Under the pieces are notes generated by a model that was not told the origin of the DNA, did no database searches, and saw only the letters and a list, made by a program, of their open reading frames with translations. A stretch of DNA of 15,902 bases from Comamonadaceae bacterium. Lineage in GTDB: Bacteria; Pseudomonadota; Gammaproteobacteria; Burkholderiales; Burkholderiaceae_C. The DNA lies in the NCBI GenBank assembly GCA_947374505.1, contig CANCCE010000042.1:1-15902 (forward strand), in the 5' to 3' direction. A program made the position numbers and the translations under genes. Shown in pieces: positions 15,098 to 15,902 of this stretch. Position 1 is the stretch's first letter; every line of letters starts with the position of its first letter.

Positions 15098-15822
15098 TTT
15101 TTAGCTTTCAAAATAACGCGTATGCGGGCAATTGCTTGGCTGTGCAACTGCGACACCCGCGACTCTGTGACACCCAGAACGGCGCCGATTTCTTTCAAAT
15201 TCAATTCTTGCTCGTAGTACAGGCCCATCATGAGTTTGTCGCGGTCGGGCAGGGCGTTGATGGCGTCGATGACTGCGCCCCGAAAGCCTTGGTCAACCAG
15301 GGCCGCCAGCGGGTCTTGCGAATCATGGCTGCAAAAGCGGTCTAAAAAGTGGTCGCTGGCACCGTCTGAATCTTGGTGAAAATCTTCAAAATAAACCAGC
15401 TGATGGCCGGCGGAGTCGCCGAGCAGTTGTTGGTAAGCGTCCAAAGACATCGCTAAGTGGGCGGCTATTTCGCTTTCTTTGGGTGGCCTTGACAGGCGTT
15501 GCTGCAGCGTGGTGATGGCGGTCTCAATTTTGCGCATGTTTTGCCGCACGCCGCGTGACAGCCAATCGTTGCTGCGCAGTTCGTCCAGCATGGCGCCGCG
15601 TATACGCTGCACCGCATAGGTTTCAAATTGGGCCGACTCCATCTCCTCATAACGGCTCATGGCGTCCAGCAGACCGATGTTGCCGGCCTGGATCAAATCG
15701 TCGACGTCGATGTTGGCGGGTAGCCGGCCTTTGAGTTGGTAGGCTAATTTTTTAACCATCGGCAGGTGGTCGCTCAGCACTTGTTTTTGGCCGGTGCGGC
15801 CTTTGGCGTTGTAGGTCGTCAT
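15079..15822 (-). CDS. fliA: FliA RNA polymerase sigma-28 factor for flagellar genes
   Basis: Alternative sigma factor that directs transcription of late flagellar, motor and chemotaxis genes and is held inactive by FlgM until the hook is finished. The 247 residues show region 2 with VDDLIQAGNIGLLDAMSRYE (about 40-59) and the DNA-melting stretch FETYAVQRIRGAMLDELRS, which ends at a region 3 start NDWLSRGVRQ. Region 4 follows, with LPDRDKLMMGLYYEQELNLK and the helix-turn-helix GVTESRVSQLHSQAI. GGAG (15833-15830) lies seven bases before the ATG, and the start overlaps the preceding stop as ATGA. It is the first complete gene of a run with motC and motD, as is common in polar-flagellated bacteria. 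The C-terminal end overlaps motC. Confidence 0.96.
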   Translation of the reverse strand: MTTYNAKGRTGQKQVLSDHLPMVKKLAYQLKGRLPANIDVDDLIQAGNIGLLDAMSRYEEMESAQFETYAVQRIRGAMLDELRSNDWLSRGVRQNMRKIETAITTLQQRLSRPPKESEIAAHLAMSLDAYQQLLGDSAGHQLVYFEDFHQDSDGASDHFLDRFCSHDSQDPLAALVDQGFRGAVIDAINALPDRDKLMMGLYYEQELNLKEIGAVLGVTESRVSQLHSQAIARIRVILKAKKWTGAA

Positions 15823-15902
15823 GCCGCCACTCCGGTTTTGGGTTTTGGCTTGGGTTTGACGGACAGCTGTGGGGCGGCTATGTGATCGATCAGGCGGCCG
15901 GC
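15819..15902 (-). CDS. C-terminal end of a gene upstream of fliA, probably flhG (partial)
   Basis: Only the last 27 codons and the stop are in the window. The stop overlaps the fliA start as ATGA. The peptide begins AGRLIDHIAAPQL and ends in a basic, proline-rich tail VKPKPKPKTGVAA. No diagnostic motif is available. The order flhF-flhG-fliA is standard in polar-flagellated proteobacteria, so the best guess is flhG (also called fleN), a MinD-like ATPase that limits flagellar number. This rests on context only. That the frame is a real coding end is supported by the ATGA overlap. Confidence 0.6.
   Translation of the reverse strand, partial: AGRLIDHIAAPQLSVKPKPKPKTGVAA

Overview
This window reads as a flagellar and chemotaxis region of a betaproteobacterium, probably order Burkholderiales and possibly Comamonadaceae. 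The basis is moderately high GC, the style of the chemotaxis, FliA and Mot proteins, and tightly packed genes. The family assignment is an impression from protein sequence, not a database result. The window is almost fully coding. No gene-free stretch exceeds about 85 bases, and I see no tRNA, rRNA, CRISPR or insertion sequence.

Region 1 (1-11817, plus strand) is one long chemotaxis and two-component operon. Its order is cheB (5' end cut off by the window), a HEAT-repeat protein, cheR, a CheY-like receiver, a large CheA, a 79-residue STAS-like protein, a second CheY, a membrane protein with an MCP-type hairpin and a CheZ-like motif, a ParA-type ATPase, a third single-domain receiver, and a 1127-residue MASE1-PAS-PAS hybrid histidine kinase with receiver and Hpt domains. 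Gaps are small throughout, and several junctions are 1-4 base stop/start overlaps, so the genes are probably co-transcribed and in part translationally coupled. CheA would phosphorylate the two CheY-type receivers and CheB. CheR and CheB would set receptor methylation. The ParA protein is a candidate for positioning the arrays. No cheW, cheD or separate cheZ is visible.

Region 2 (11878-13530, minus strand) is a hipBA toxin-antitoxin pair. HipA closely resembles the classic E. coli persistence kinase. The pair converges on the kinase gene and has its own short promoter region (13531-13611) with a direct repeat that could be the HipB operator.

Region 3 (13612-15902, minus strand) is a flagellar operon: the last codons of a gene that is probably flhG, then fliA (sigma-28), motC and motD (stator proteins of the MotA/MotB type). 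In pseudomonads, fliA, cheYZAB, motCD and a parA-like gene form one run. Here the fliA-motCD part stands alone, and the chemotaxis genes lie on the other strand with hipBA between them.
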